DNA from: Portulaca oleracea
Taxonomy: Eukaryota; Streptophyta; Magnoliopsida; Caryophyllales; Portulacaceae
Assembly: GCA_029582165.1 (NCBI GenBank)
Contig: CM055885.1
Span: 11,840,729 to 11,904,728, forward strand
Length of the DNA stretch: 64,000 nucleotides
Direction: 5' to 3'
The notes under the pieces are model-generated. The model saw nothing but the letters and a program-made list of their open reading frames with translations, was not told the origin of the DNA and searched no databases. Both the position numbers and the translations under genes were made by a program. Below, piece after piece: positions 22,440 to 33,879 of the stretch. Each line of letters opens with the position of its first letter. Positions within the stretch are counted from its first letter, which is position 1.

Positions 22440-23976
22440 TGTAGACACCAGGATTTGCACCAATATAATCCCGACTCATCAAAGCATTGAGGGTCGAATG
22501 CATTTTTTTGGGCCAATGTAGCAAGCAATACAAAACAGAACAGGAGCGGCCCGCTAGATGAGACAAAACCCGCACGGGTTTTAAGCGAACAAGAGACAGC
22601 CCAGAACCAAGGCAGGCCCAATGTGCGCCCCGGTCCACGTTAGAAAACCCGCACGAGTTTTCTTGTCCCCAAACGCGCCGTTTTGCTTGCTATGTCACCG
22701 ATCCGTGCCAAAGGTTTATAAAACCCGCGCGGGTTTTATCTTCAAAAATCCGGCGCCAAAATCACCTTGATCACCCTCCCTTGATATTAGCCCCATGTGT
22801 TTTTGACCCTAGCCTTGACTACGTGATTGCATGGCATGATCTAAGGGATGTGTCTCCCTCATTTTCCCTCCTAAACATTACCCTCACCACCTATAAATAC
22901 CCCTTCATTCTTCATCTCATTTCACCAACAACTCTCCTAAAAACCACCTCATTATACTATCCCTACACTCCCTTGAACTCTCTCTATAAGCATTCTCATA
23001 CTATCATACCCTCACTCTACCAAATTCCCATCAAACCACTATCCATATGTCACATTTCCATCCCCTCACATTTTCATCCCTTTCATCCATCAAGTCAAGG
23101 CGAAGTCAAGAGTTTCAACCGGCACATTCGGGCTCCTAAATTAAAAGAGGTTCGATTTATTACTTCCTTTTTGTCATTATTTGAATCATGTAATTCGTGC
23201 TTTAATTTCATTACTTGTGCATATTTTGTAAACGAAAAACCTCTCTTTTTTATTGCATGATGAGAATATAATTTTGTGAAATTCATTAAACTTCTCCCTG
23301 CTCTTTATCATTTAATGTCGATTTTAGTAGAGTATGTTTTCTAACGGGCGAATTCAAGAATTCTTATAATTCTTGGATTCGTAACCTTACCCCCGAACTT
23401 AGAATCGGGTTTCGTAGATCGGAGTTACTTTTTTATTTTTTTAGGTTTGACGGTTTCCTTAAATCGGCTGGCGACTCTTTATTCTTTTTATAGCTCGTTT
23501 GATTATTTAAAATTGAAATTTACATAAAAATAATTAAGAAATGATTTAATATCTTTCCTCACACCCAATTTAAAGTGTAAAATTTAGAGAAAATGCGTAA
23601 GAATTAATAAAACTCACTCGGGTTTTGTTGTTTCAAACTCAGGTTCTCTGGCCCGAGGGAAACAGGCGGCCCGACTCAAGAGCCATCAAAACCCGCGCGG
23701 GTTTTGATGGTTCTACCGGCCCGCGTGCTTCCTTTTGGGCCAGAATGTGGTGTGGGCCGATTTTGGATCATTATTAATATATTTTTGTGTAATTTCAAGT
23801 ATTTAAATGATAAAAAACGGATTTGTAAAATAAATAAAATTTCACCGTCCCGAAAATGAATTTCATAAAATAAAAATATCCTTATTTAAGGATTAAGCAA
23901 CCTTAGTCGGCTCCCGATCATTAAGTAGTGCATCCGAGGAACGATTTCCCCGAACGGAAATTTTCCGGGTCCTACA
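22440..23976 (+). repeat. 5' LTR of element D
   Basis: Runs TGTAGACACC...GGGTCCTACA. Three copies of the AAAACCCG(C)CGGGTTTT-type palindrome lie in U3 (22565, 22644, 22720), TATAAATA at 22892-22899, and a fourth palindrome, extended to a perfect 28 bp, at 23683-23710. Small reading frames here (for example 22781-23260) recur in the 3' LTR and have no protein support. Confidence 0.9.
22565..22737. promoter_or_regulatory. Palindrome triad in the U3 of the D 5' LTR
   Basis: Three 18-bp motifs at 22565-22582 (CGCACG centre), 22644-22661 (CGCACG, one further change) and 22720-22737 (perfect AAAACCCGCGCGGGTTTT, extending to a perfect 22-bp palindrome). Start-to-start spacing is 79 and 76 bp. GGCCC/GGGCC boxes lie between them. 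The last site is 154 bp before the LTR TATA box. The 3' LTR repeats the set at 47198, 47277 and 47353. Confidence 0.7.
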
Positions 23977-23979
23977 GAT

Positions 23980-23997
23980 TGGCGACTCCACTGGGGA
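23980..23997 (+). other. Primer-binding site of element D
   Basis: TGGCGACTCCACTGGGGA begins three bases after the LTR end. It is the same type as in element B and is typical of Tat elements, where a tRNA-Arg primer has been reported; the tRNA identity is not verified here. Confidence 0.7.
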
Positions 23998-25441
23998 CTT
24001 AAACTTTAAAAAGAGGGTAAGACTTGAAAAAATCGAATTAACTTGAAATTGTAAAAGGGAGAAGTTGATTTATTTCGCGATTTTATAATTCTTTTTAGGC
24101 ATCCTTTGCATACCGGGCCACTAATCGCGTCTTTTGACACGTTAGCACAAAGGTGACGGTTAAGTTATACCTAGGTGATTCCCTCGAGAGCGGGTAGGCC
24201 ACTACTTGTGTGATGCACTCTACATCGCCAAGCATTTGGTCTCTCCTCTCCCCACGTTACACTCAAAGGGATTCCTTGAAGTTCTTTGAGCAATATCTCG
24301 CACTCCTTACCTAACGGTATGGGGTACGGAGAGGAAAACGTGCGGTAGGCCATGTAATCAAACCATAGAAAAATCTATGAACATAGAACCTTGGTTTAGG
24401 GTATCCCCTCATGTTGTATGCTATGTGCTATGTGCTACCCCTTCCCTTTCTTTCTTCTTTTGTTTTAGAGTCGACTCAAGTTTAGAGGTTTTGTTCTAGT
24501 CCATATAAAATTCATTGGGTTGAGAAAATGATTATTTATTAATTAAAATAATTAACCCAAAAAGCATCATGGTTAGCCCAAGTGGAAGGATCCATTTATG
24601 CTTAAAAGGTGATTATTTTAATTAATAAATAAAAAGTTGACTCGCCTTTGATGATATTATATGGCCCTTTACAAAATTCTCCTAACGAAAGGTCCCAAAG
24701 TTAATTAAAGGTCTAACAAAGTAAATGGATACTATTTTAGATTGCATAATAGTCACTAGGCTTGAGTAAATTAATTCGTCGATTTAATTAATAAATCCAT
24801 CACATGTATGGCCGGCCCGTTGATAGGCCCAACCATATTAGATTTGTCAATTAAGCCCATAAATTAATTATAACTCGCTTATTGTCGACTTTATTCAATC
24901 CTTTATAATATCCGTTTCCCTCGACTAAAAAAAATGCAATAAAAAGAAAAAGAAAAGTTGGGTCGTCGGTTTTGTCAAGCATTATCCTAGTCCGCATAAT
25001 AGTCATTATGGCTTGAGCCGTCTGAATTGTTAGGCCGAGTTACGGATTCTCCATAAAACGGTCGACCAGTGGATTAGGCCCATCCGAATTGAGAAACACT
25101 GACTTGAGCCTATCCATTTACGACTCGCTCGCTGTGTTTGACTTTGTGCGGCCCTCTATAATGCTTCGTCCATAGGTCCATATAGACTTAGGTCATGCAC
25201 TCCCAAAAGTGGGTGAGTCTCTTGTGTCAGCATATATGTGTCGAGTCAGTAGGATCATATAGGTCTTTAGGGCATGCATGCATCAGGTAGTATGTGTCAG
25301 AGTATGTCTTTGAGTGTTCTAACTTTGAATTTCCATGCAGGCATCATTGGTGATCGACTCCGAGCCCACATTCGAGATCCGCGAACTGGTCGTTTGATTC
25401 CAAACCCGCATTACGATCCATCTGCAACTAGCGACAGCACC
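23998..25441 (+). other. Leader of element D
   Basis: Non-coding leader with blocks shared with the B leader. A pyrimidine-poor CATGCAG/GCATC junction near 25338-25343 could be a splice acceptor, as known for Ogre-like introns, but no donor is certain. Short ORFs are not supported. Confidence 0.5.
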
Positions 25442-27280
25442 ATGTCTGGAGAGCAATTCCAAGAGATCCCGGTCCAAAGCGCCGAAGCCAACATCACGAA
25501 GCATTTGGACGAACTCTACACCAAGATGCAGGGTTTGGTCTTTGCTAATTCCCTGGAGCAGGAACAGAAGATGGGCAAAAGGTTGAATGAACAACAACAA
25601 GTGATGGATGGCATGCTGCAGGCCATCACTAAGATCAACACCAAGTTAGGGTTGAATGCTGAAGAGGATGACGAGGAAATACAGGGATATGAATCCGAAC
25701 CTGAAATCATCAAGGTATCCCCAAATTCTGGAGAAATAGGGATGTTTAAGACTAAGGTTAATACACCTGAAGTGGCAAAACCTACAAGGGACCCCGCTGT
25801 TAAGGCTCTCGAACAGAAGTTAGAAAACCTCACCAAGGCAATGAGCTTTGTGCCGGCTTTTGCTGACAAGTACTTAGAGGTTCCATTGCCTGTTCAACCG
25901 ACTTTGAAGGTAGCTGACAAAGTTGAAGTGCCAAATATTAGGTTCAAACCTTCTGAGAACCCTATTCATCATGTAGAGGAGTTCATGAGGCTGGCACCTT
26001 TAAACCGAATTGTTGCTGACCTATACTCCACCGTCTTCCCATCCACCCTAGATGGAGAAGCAAAGGTATGGTTTCATGCTCTGTTGCCCCAAGTCAAAGC
26101 CAATTGGACTGAATTATTCAAGGCTTTCATCCACCACTATACACGCATCCAAAAGAAACAAGCTACAGTGGATGATCTAACCGCTATGAAGCAACGGGAT
26201 GATGAGTCCTTTATGGATTACTTCGAGAGGTGGCACACAAAATTGTCCCACATCAACAAGGCAATTCCTCTCCGTCTGCAGTTATCCACCTTTAAGCAAG
26301 GACTCAAGAGCAGCCTATCCAAACACTTAGGATATCATGTCGTCAAAGACTTTGATTATCTGAAAGATATCTGTGTCCAATTAGAAGCCATGCAGAACGA
26401 TAAGACAACTTCGCCTAGATGGAAAGGGTCCAGCTCCAACCGGAGGGCTACTAGTGTGGCTAGCCACCCTCCTAAAGTCTTGGAGACTAACTCTATCCAG
26501 CGCAAGGGGCCTTATGTACCGAAATATGAGACTTATACGCCATTGGACGTTCCTTATTCTCAGGCTCTCGACCGTCTAGTTAAGAAAGGTATCATGGTTT
26601 TTCCCTTACCAAAGGGAGAACCAGAAATCAAAGGCAGAAATTGGGATTCCAACCAATTTTGCCGCTATCACCGTTGCCGAGGTCACGACACTGAGAAATG
26701 TTGGACCTTAAGAAACAAGATAGAGGATATGATAAGGGCAGGGACGTTGCCAATGCCAAAAGCTGCCAAGAAACCAAACAATCAAAGTAATCCTATGCCA
26801 GAGCATACAAATGCTATTTTATGTGGGGATTTCAGCTTCGACCCCTCTTATTTAATTGTAGAAACAGGTCAACATGTCCCCAAAATAGTTGGGTTCCCCG
26901 AAGATCTACTCATTCATGGTATTTGGGACAGCGACGAGGATGATGAGTACGAGCATTCCGAGACAGAATGGATGGAGAAAGATGAGTCGGATGATGTAGC
27001 ATTCCTTACTCGGTCTGGCCGTCACAACAATAACAGGAATACCACCATCCCAATAGCTGTTCCTAACCTTGCACCAACAAATGGCAGTGACAATCAGACC
27101 TCTCCTGAATATCCTCTTCTTTCTCAACTCAAAAAGACTAGGGCTGAGGTTACAATATGGCAACTCATATGCACTTCACATGCCCATAGGCAGAAGATGT
27201 TGGATGCCCTTACAGCACTCACAGTATCACCTGCAACAACTCTTGAAACTATGGTTGCTCATGTGACTACCCCGCAATAG
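25442..27280 (+). CDS. Gag of element D
   Basis: A 612-residue frame from ATG 25442 (MSGEQFQEIPVQSAE). I prefer this start over the upstream 25274 ATG because the upstream part looks like leader and B has a comparable MSFED start. Residues 20-70 are coiled-coil-like. The capsid-type gag domain spans roughly 160-310 (NPIHHVEEFMRLAPL, FPSTLDGEAKVWFHALL, DDESFMDYFERWHTKL, STFKQGLKSSL). At about 410 FCRYHRCRGHDTEKCW forms a C-x2-H-x4-H-x4-C zinc-binding variant usual in Tat gag. A TAG at 27278 separates it from protease in the same frame, so gag and pol were one polyprotein. It would form the virus-like particle. Confidence 0.85.
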   Translation: MSGEQFQEIPVQSAEANITKHLDELYTKMQGLVFANSLEQEQKMGKRLNEQQQVMDGMLQAITKINTKLGLNAEEDDEEIQGYESEPEIIKVSPNSGEIGMFKTKVNTPEVAKPTRDPAVKALEQKLENLTKAMSFVPAFADKYLEVPLPVQPTLKVADKVEVPNIRFKPSENPIHHVEEFMRLAPLNRIVADLYSTVFPSTLDGEAKVWFHALLPQVKANWTELFKAFIHHYTRIQKKQATVDDLTAMKQRDDESFMDYFERWHTKLSHINKAIPLRLQLSTFKQGLKSSLSKHLGYHVVKDFDYLKDICVQLEAMQNDKTTSPRWKGSSSNRRATSVASHPPKVLETNSIQRKGPYVPKYETYTPLDVPYSQALDRLVKKGIMVFPLPKGEPEIKGRNWDSNQFCRYHRCRGHDTEKCWTLRNKIEDMIRAGTLPMPKAAKKPNNQSNPMPEHTNAILCGDFSFDPSYLIVETGQHVPKIVGFPEDLLIHGIWDSDEDDEYEHSETEWMEKDESDDVAFLTRSGRHNNNRNTTIPIAVPNLAPTNGSDNQTSPEYPLLSQLKKTRAEVTIWQLICTSHAHRQKMLDALTALTVSPATTLETMVAHVTTPQ

Positions 27281-27661
27281 ATGATCACTTTTGGGATTGA
27301 AGATTTACCTTAAGGAGGAGCGTCTCACAACAAAGCCCTATATCTTACAATGCAATGCTCCAACAAAACTATCCCGCTGGTTTTGGTTGACAATGGGTCA
27401 GCTGTAAATGTGTGCCCTTGGAGGACGGCACAAAAGTTAGGAGTGCAACAACAACACTTGGCTCAAAACGGTGTACAACTTAGGGCATATGACAATTCAC
27501 CCCGGAAGTCTGTTGGATCTGTGGTGTTACCCATTACTACTGGTAGTATCACTCGGAACGTGGAGTTTGTGGAGTTAGAGATTCCCGCCTCCTTTAATTT
27601 GCTAATAGGGAGGCCTTAGCTTCACGAGTGTAATGTTATAGCATCCACCTTACATCAGAAG
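27281..27661 (+). pseudogene. Aspartic protease of element D
   Basis: Continues the gag frame. LVLVDNGSAVNVCPWRTAQKLG is the active-site region, with Asp-Asn-Gly in place of the usual Asp-Ser/Thr-Gly, and SFNLLIGRP is the second conserved loop. In-frame stops occur at 27311 (TAA, at a position consistent with CAA) and 27617 (TAG where Trp is expected after GRP). Protease would release mature gag and pol products. The changes are point mutations only. Confidence 0.75.
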
Positions 27662-28675
27662 GTGAGAATGTTGGTTCAAGGACAAGTGATCACTATCTCA
27701 GGGGAATCCATCAATGTTGTTTTCACGCCTAAACAGTCAACTCTCGAGGTGGAGCACAACTCAATGGACGAAGAACTCCACAATTTTGAGCTCGTGGCAA
27801 TGATGAGCAAGGATGAAGCACCTTTTGACTTCGATCCCTACTCAAACCCCAAGGTACATGCTATGCTCAAGAAACAAGGACATTTCCCGGGAATGCCGCT
27901 GGGAAAGAACCCAAAGAATAAAATCCCTCCTGTGTTCAAGACTTTTAAGCAGAAGGGAAGGTTCGACTTAGGATATAAGCCCACTGAGAAAGAGGCTAGG
28001 TTCGCAAAAATGGCTATTATTGAACAGAAAAGAATGGACAATCCTCCCACCTTGTTCCAAGTAAAGCCCTATCCACTCACTCTGAATGGACAATTTGTCA
28101 AGGAAGGTGATGACTTTCCTTACTATGGGTTTCCTGAGCCATTCTATTTGAAGAACAAAGGAGTTCAAGTTACTGGATTGGAAGTCTTCAATGATTGCTC
28201 CATTAATATGGCTACTATCTTTGTTCCCGCTCGGGACAAACAGCCTCCATTAGAATGGACTCATCTTGCTGGAAGTAACATCTTTGGCATGCTGTTTGGA
28301 CAAGAAGCTATCCCGGAGAAATCTGAAGCCGATGTTGTTATTGTTGCGCTATCTAACCCAAGCTTTGATCCAAGTCTTATGATTGCTGAAAACGGAAAGG
28401 TTAAGGCGGTCTCGTGGGTGGACGCTGAGGAGAATAATTTTGCTTTATCTGTAGGAGAGTCTGTTCCAAAGGGCATAGAGTCAGGTTTTAGTTGTCTAGA
28501 GTCAAGTGAGTCTGGTGTTGAGTCTGCTGGCGATGTATTCCTTTTTGCATTCAATAAAATGAACCTTTCTGCTTACTCTGATTCTTCTTTCCCCTCTTCC
28601 CTGAGCTGCTGCGCCAAAAATAATCCGGAATTTAATTAATCCTTAAAAGAATTTCCTAATGAACATGAGCATAAG
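27662..28675 (+). CDS. Linker between protease and RT with G-patch-like motif (element D)
   Basis: Same frame as gag-protease. Around residue 65, AMLKKQGHFPGMPLGKN matches a degenerate G-patch (MLKKMGYFPGMGLGKN style), a motif seen in this position in Tat elements. Repeated FDPS motifs (SNPSFDPSLMIAENG) and a low-complexity Ser/Glu segment follow. B keeps only the end of this linker (SNPEFDPNAMIS). The frame ends at TAA 28637 and resumes at 28676. Exact function unknown; an RNA-binding role for the G-patch is inferred from other retroelements. Confidence 0.6.
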
Positions 28676-29269
28676 ATGGCGGTGTTGGAAGACACCATCA
28701 CCATAAATGTGGGCACAGAAGGACAACCTCAGGAATTAAAGTTAGGAAGCTCGCTCACGGCAGAAGAACGGGTGTCCTTTACAGAGCTTCTCAAGGAGTT
28801 TGTGGATGTGTTCGCATGGTCCTACGAAGACATGCCTAGGATTGTTAAGGAAATTGCAGAGCATACCATACCTGTGCTGCCTCATGCAAAGCCGGTTCGA
28901 CAGAAGGCTAGAAGAATCAAGCCTGAATGGGCTAAGAAGATTGACGAAGAAGTGATCAAGCAGCTTAACTCTAAGTTCATCAAAGTAGTCCAGTATCCCA
29001 AATGGATTGCTAACATTGTCCCGGTACCCAAGAAAGATAGGAAGGTGCGCATGTGCGTAGATTTTCGAGACCTTAACAAAGCTAGTCCCAAGGATAGTTT
29101 CCCTTTACCTCACATCGACATGTTACTGGATAACACTTGTGGACACGAGCTACTATCCTTTATGGATGGATATGCGGCTTATAACCAAATCAAAATGGCG
29201 GAAAAAGACATGGAGAAAACCTCATTCACTACGCCATGGGGAACATACTGTTATGTGGTTATGTCTTTT
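28676..29269 (+). pseudogene. Reverse transcriptase of element D, 5' half
   Basis: Reads VFAWSYEDMPRI, PVRQKARRIKPEWAKKIDEE, VPKKDRKVRMCVDFRDLNKA, PLPHIDMLLDNTCGHELLSF and TPWGTYCYVVMSF. It stops at 29269 where element G is inserted. The last five bases (ctttt) are the TSD. The second half starts at 33880 with FGLKNAGAT-type sequence, giving a continuous frame apart from the insertion. Confidence 0.9.
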
Positions 29270-30419
29270 TGAACCGTATCGGGTTCAGTGTCGGGTTCGG
29301 TGCCAAGCTTTCATAGCCGAGATTGCGGTTAAAGATAAGATCGATGAAATCCCGACCCATCATCACCGGACTAAAACCGCTCACCCACTCATTTTTAGGA
29401 ATCGTTACACCTTTACAAAAGGCGGGGTGGTGAGCATCACACTATCGTGGCCTCGGCGAGCCATCCTTGTTGGAGTAAGGAGAGGCTCGGGACTTTTCAA
29501 CGACCTCGAAGGCCTCGGGATTGAATTGGGTCATCCCGAAAATGAAGGGCGTGTTGGTATCAAGTCTCGGAAGTAACCAAGTTAATAACTTGCAAGGGGG
29601 AAGGCGATTAGAGGTTGGAAATACGCGCGCCTTCACACTTCGGGCCATAACTCTTTCAATTTAACTCCGATAGGTCTCAAATTTTGGGAGCTTATAGTAC
29701 ACACTGAGAGCTTTCCAACGATATCTTATGGGCCTAAAACGGAGTTCGGATGAAGAAGTGATGCGCATTTGAAGTCGGCAGGGAAAACTGCTCAGAAGCC
29801 TAGCTCGCCCGAGCCAACATTCTGTCATGGCCGCGACCCATCCAGGCCAGACAGAGGCCAAAGCGATCAGGGCCAGCTCGAGCCACCCATCTGCTCGCCC
29901 GAGCCGCTCTTCTGGTCGGACGCGTATTTTCGTCATTTTTGCCCTGTTTTAGCCTAATTCCTAGTTTATTATAAATAGCTTGTTATCTCATTTTTCCAGT
30001 AGCTTTTGATGATTATGAACATGCTTATGCATTGGTTAGGGTTTCCCTAAGTTTTCTCTCAAAATCTAGATTACTTTATCCATTGATTAATGGTGGTGTT
30101 TCTAGTCATTCCTTTATTGATCATTTGGTGGATTCTTCCTTTATGATGGTCATGGTGGGGTGTTAGGCTTTGGTGGTGGAATCTCCTTTATCCAAGGTCA
30201 TATCCAATCCCTTTGGTGTTCAAGGTTATTGATATCGGTTGATTTTGGTTATTATTCTTGTTATTATTCAAGTTCAAGGCTATTGTTGAGAAGTTCAAGC
30301 ATGGGTGATTGAGATGTTCATCTTTCTCCCCTTATTCTATTGCTTATGGATTTCTCTCATCTCTTCTACAACAACAACTCAAGCTAAGTCTACAATCTCT
30401 CCCATCGCGCCACGCTCCA
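29270..30419 (+). repeat. 5' LTR of element G
   Basis: 1150 bp, TGAACCGTATCGG...CACGCTCCA. U3 has the inverted repeat GCTCG-CC-CGAGC at 29803-29814 and 29893-29904 and the core GCTCGAGC at 29876-29883. TATAAATA is at 29970-29977. ORFs across it are spurious because they recur in the 3' LTR without coding constraint. Confidence 0.9.
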
Positions 30420-30421
30420 TT

Positions 30422-30433
30422 TGGTATCAGAGC
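30422..30433 (+). other. Primer-binding site of element G (initiator tRNA-Met)
   Basis: TGGTATCAGAGC, two bases after the LTR end. Confidence 0.9.
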
Positions 30434-30767
30434 ACAAGGTTATTCATCTAGCTTGAGTTTTCCATTGTTCTTGCTAGTTTGATCTCTATTGTTGGAATTT
30501 TGGTATTTTGATTGAAATATTGGTGTTCCCCAACCCTTGTGACTCCAAGTGTGTTGGAGAAATTGTTATTGCTATTGTGTTTGTTGATTTTGATGCATAT
30601 TGGAGCTTTTAGGAAGAGTTGGAAAGTTGTGTACACAAGGTGTTCGATAAAATGCCCAAGTGAGAAAAACACAAAGAACCCTTATCCAAACACAAGCCAA
30701 CTACAAGAAAACCCCCAAACTCCACTAAATATCCCAAACACAATCCGTCCCATACCTTTCCCTCGAT

Positions 30768-31882
30768 ATGGATGGTCACGATGATTCCGATCGAGAGGAT
30801 CAAGCCACCGGGGTAGCCCTCGACATCGGGCTCTCGAGAACCGACTTGCCACCCATGGCGAACGGTTCACCTCCATCGATCGCACTCTTAATGCCATCAT
30901 GGTACGGTTGGACAACCTCGTCCAAGAGCGTCCGGTTCCACCTCGAGTTGAACGTTCGAGGCGCGCACAAAGCCCTAACCGTCCTCCTCCCTCTTACGAG
31001 TCGAGTGACGATGATAGAGGCTCACTACGACGCCATCATCGACGGGAAGCGGTTGAGAAACCCCCATGGGATGAATTCTATGATACCAAGATCAAAATTC
31101 CGGAATTCAATGGCAACACCGACCCCGAAGATTATCTTGAATGGGTCCAAATCTTGGATAGGTATTTTGAAGCTGGGGATTATAGTGATGAACAAGCCTT
31201 CAAGATTGCGAGGTTGAAACTCACCAAGGGTGCATCCTTTTGGTTTAAGAATGTCAAGGCACAAAGAGCTAAGGAGGGTCGAGCAAAAGTCACCTCATGG
31301 ACAAAGCTAAAGCGATTAATGAATCGGCGATTCTTGCCTAGTACTTACAAGCGAGACCATGAACTCATTTCATCACTTGATGGGCAAAGAAGAAGAGAGG
31401 ATTCCTCCCGAGAAAAGCCATTCCATTGTTCCCCACTAACGGCCTTTACGTCCCAAAAATGTGTCAAATGTAGACGTGTGGGACATGATGCTTTGCAATG
31501 CCCGACAATGGCTATGGTTGAAACTTGGATTGAGGAATCCTTTGGCGAAGGAGAGCATACAAGTGACATGGTAGAAGAGGCTAAGCAAGCAAAGGTCAAT
31601 TCCTTGCCCGACGAGGGAGCTTCCGTTGAACCTTGTGAGGCTTCCAAAACTATTGTTGAAGTTCCAAGCCAAGAGGTGGTTGAGAACATCGATCTTGCCC
31701 TTCCTCTTATCCGTGTTGAAGAGGCCCAAGAAGAAGCTCCTTTGGGGTTATCATTACCACAAGCCAAGGGATTAAACAACAATGGTGGTGACTCCTATTT
31801 CCTTCCACCCACGGGCACCCAAATTCTTCTCCATGGGAAGAACAAGGTAACCGAAGACTCTCCTTTGAAATTTATTGAATAA
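30768..31882 (+). CDS. Gag of element G, internally deleted
   Basis: Starts MDGHDDSDREDQAT at 30768 in one frame and moves to the frame of 30899-31882 by an indel before about 30900. The gag core reads DPEDYLEWVQILDRYFEAGD, FKIARLKLTKGASFWFKNV and SWTKLKRLMNRRFLPSTYKR. About 90 residues that follow in C (VLRKLYALTQ to RRRKERS) are missing. A CCHC knuckle CVKCRRVGHDALQC follows directly, then an acidic region. A TAA at 31880 separates it from the next frame. The zinc knuckle would bind genomic RNA. Confidence 0.75.
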
Positions 31883-31885
31883 TGC

Positions 31886-32727
31886 TTGAAAGATGTACGA
31901 TGTGGTGTAGAGTCTTTGGGTGAGTCGTGCATGATCTTTGGGAGACATTGGTTGTTTGATGAAGTTTGTTGGCGAGAAAAGTTGCATGATGAGCATGTGA
32001 AGTCCCAGGTTGAAAATTCCCAATGTTTTGAGTGGCATACTAAGAATCTTGGTGTCCGTTTGGTGTTTAGTGGCGAATTTGGAATTGAAGATGCCTTGAT
32101 TCTAGTTCAACCTAAGTTTTTGAGCTCTTCAATTGTGTCGTCCTTCGATGAATATTGCTCGTATATTGGTCGTTGTGTCATGAACTTTTTGAACGAGTCA
32201 TACATGTTGTTTGGTCGACATTGGTTATTTGAGGATTTGTCGTTGAATGAGTGTTATTGGAAATTTGGTGTGCAATGTTCCTGGCATTGTGTGTTGAGCG
32301 AAGATCAATTACTTGGACTTGAGTGCATGAATCCCTTAACCCTACATAAAAATAAAACCTGGGTGGGAAGTGAGTTGAGGAACCTTCTCATGATGAGCAA
32401 AACACGGGAAGAGCGTGCTCTTGGCGAGGACGAGCTCCTTCTTGCTTTGTCTTTGCCTTGTAGCGAGCCTAGTGAGAATGAGAGTTCCCAAACACCACAA
32501 AAATTCCCCTTTCTGTCCCTTAACCCCTCACCTCCACAAAACAAGCCTCCAACCTGCTTCTTTTATTTGGATGACGGGTATATAGTGGGTTCCGAAGCTT
32601 GTTGGGTGCCTCGTGTGATTGTTCATGGTGGTCGGGATGTTTGGAGCTCCAGGGTGCCAAGTTGTGGAGAGGGCCTCGATTTTTACTCCCAAGAGTTGAG
32701 GGCAACTCTTTTTCAAGAAGGGGAGTA
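31886..32727 (+). CDS. Tail ORF of element G, unknown function
   Basis: In frame with gag after one stop. The first part contains two copies of FGRHWLF (about residues 12 and 112), which suggests an internal duplication of about 300 bp around MIFGRHWLFDE and MLFGRHWLFED. GRHW resembles the LLGRPWQYD loop of protease in C, so this may be degenerate protease. The last 120 residues match the tail of C: GSELRNLLMMS, LALSLPC, LDDGYIVG and SQELRATLFQEGEY. The sequence SQELRATLFQEGEY is encoded by the polypurine tract itself. The frame runs on into the LTR, where it is not meaningful. Confidence 0.5.
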
Positions 32728-33874
32728 TGAACTGTATCGGGTTCAGTGTCGGGTTCGGTGCCAAGCTTTCATAGCCGGGATTGCGATTAAAGATAAGATC
32801 GATGAAATCCCGACCCATCATCACCGGACTAAAACCGCTCACCCACTCGTTTTCAGGAATCGTTACACCTTTACAAAAGGCGGGGTGGTGAGCATCACAC
32901 TATCGTGGCCTCGGCGAGCCATCCTTGTTGGAGTAAGGAGAGGCTCGGGACTTTTCAACGACCTCGGAGGCCTCGGGATTGGATTGGGTCATCCCGGAAA
33001 TGAAGGGCGTGTTGGTATCAAGTCTCGGAAGTAACCAAGTTAATAACTTGCAAGGGGGAAGGCGATTAGAGGTTGGAAATGCGCGCGCCTTCACACTTCG
33101 GGCCATAACTCTTTCAATATAAATCCGATAGGTCTCAAATTTTGGGAGCTTATAGTACACATTGAGAGCTTTCCAACAATATCTTGCGAGCCTAAAACGG
33201 ATTTTGGATGAAGAAGTTATGCGCATTTGAAGTCGGCAGGGAAAACTGCCCAGAAGCCTAGCTCGCCCGAGCCAACATTCTGTCACGGCCGCGACCCATC
33301 CAGGGCCCGACAGGCCAAGCGATCGAGCCAGGCCGCCGAGCCACCCATGCTCGCCTGCCGCTCTTCTGGTCGGACGCGTATTTTCGTCATTTTTGCCTTG
33401 TTTTAGCCTAATTCCTAGTTTATTATAAATAGCTTGTTATCTCATTTTTCCAGGCAGCTTTTGATGATTATGAACATGCTTATGCATTGGTTAGGGTTTC
33501 CCTAACTTTTCTCTCAAAATCTAGATTACTTTATCCATTGATTAATGGTGGTGTTTCTAGTCATTCCTTTATTGATCATTTGGTGGATTCTTCCTTTATG
33601 ATGGTCATGGTGGGGTGTTAGGCTTTGATGGTGGAATCTCCTTTATCCAAGGTCATATCCAATCCCTTTGGTGTTCAAGGTTATTGATATTGGTTGATTT
33701 TGGTTATTATTCTTGTTATTATTCAAGTTCAAGGCTATTGTTGAGAAGTTCAAGCATGGGTGATTGAGATGTTCATCTTTCTCCCCTTATTCTATTGCTT
33801 ATGGATTTCTCTCATCTCTTCTAAAACAACAACTCAAGCTAAGTCTACAATCTCTCCCATCGCGCCACGCTCCA
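32728..33874 (+). repeat. 3' LTR of element G
   Basis: 1147 bp, TGAACTGTATCGG...CACGCTCCA, followed by the ctttt TSD. One of the GCTCG-CC-CGAGC repeats is intact (about 33263-33274); the others have decayed by small changes and deletions. Confidence 0.9.
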
Positions 33875-33879
33875 CTTTT

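Larger units (their letters stand above)
29270..33874 (+). mobile_element. Element G: gag-only LTR retrotransposon nested in RT of D
   Basis: 5' LTR 29270-30419 and 3' LTR 32728-33874 are about 96-97% alike over the parts I compared, with perfect TSD ctttt (29265-29269 and 33875-33879). The whole element is 4605 bp. It has an initiator-Met PBS and a purine tract (AAGAAGGGGAGTA, 32715-32727). It encodes a shortened gag with a CCHC knuckle and a long tail ORF, but no protease signature, RT or integrase. It is related to C through LTR leader, gag and tail, though not a copy of it. A TR-GAG type element that depends on enzymes in trans. Confidence 0.9.

Noticed and set aside
22720..22737. Palindromes read as intrinsic transcription terminators
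   Set aside because: Rho-independent termination is bacterial, there is no U-tract pattern, and the sites lie upstream of a TATA box in a plant element.
22781..23260. ORF of 159 codons in the D LTR, repeated at 47414-47881
   Set aside because: It lies across TATA box and R region of an LTR. Both copies are LTR duplicates and the protein has no recognisable motif.
29442..29957. ORFs in the LTRs of G (also at 32900-33286)
   Set aside because: They recur in both LTRs and cover the U3 repeats. No domain is visible.
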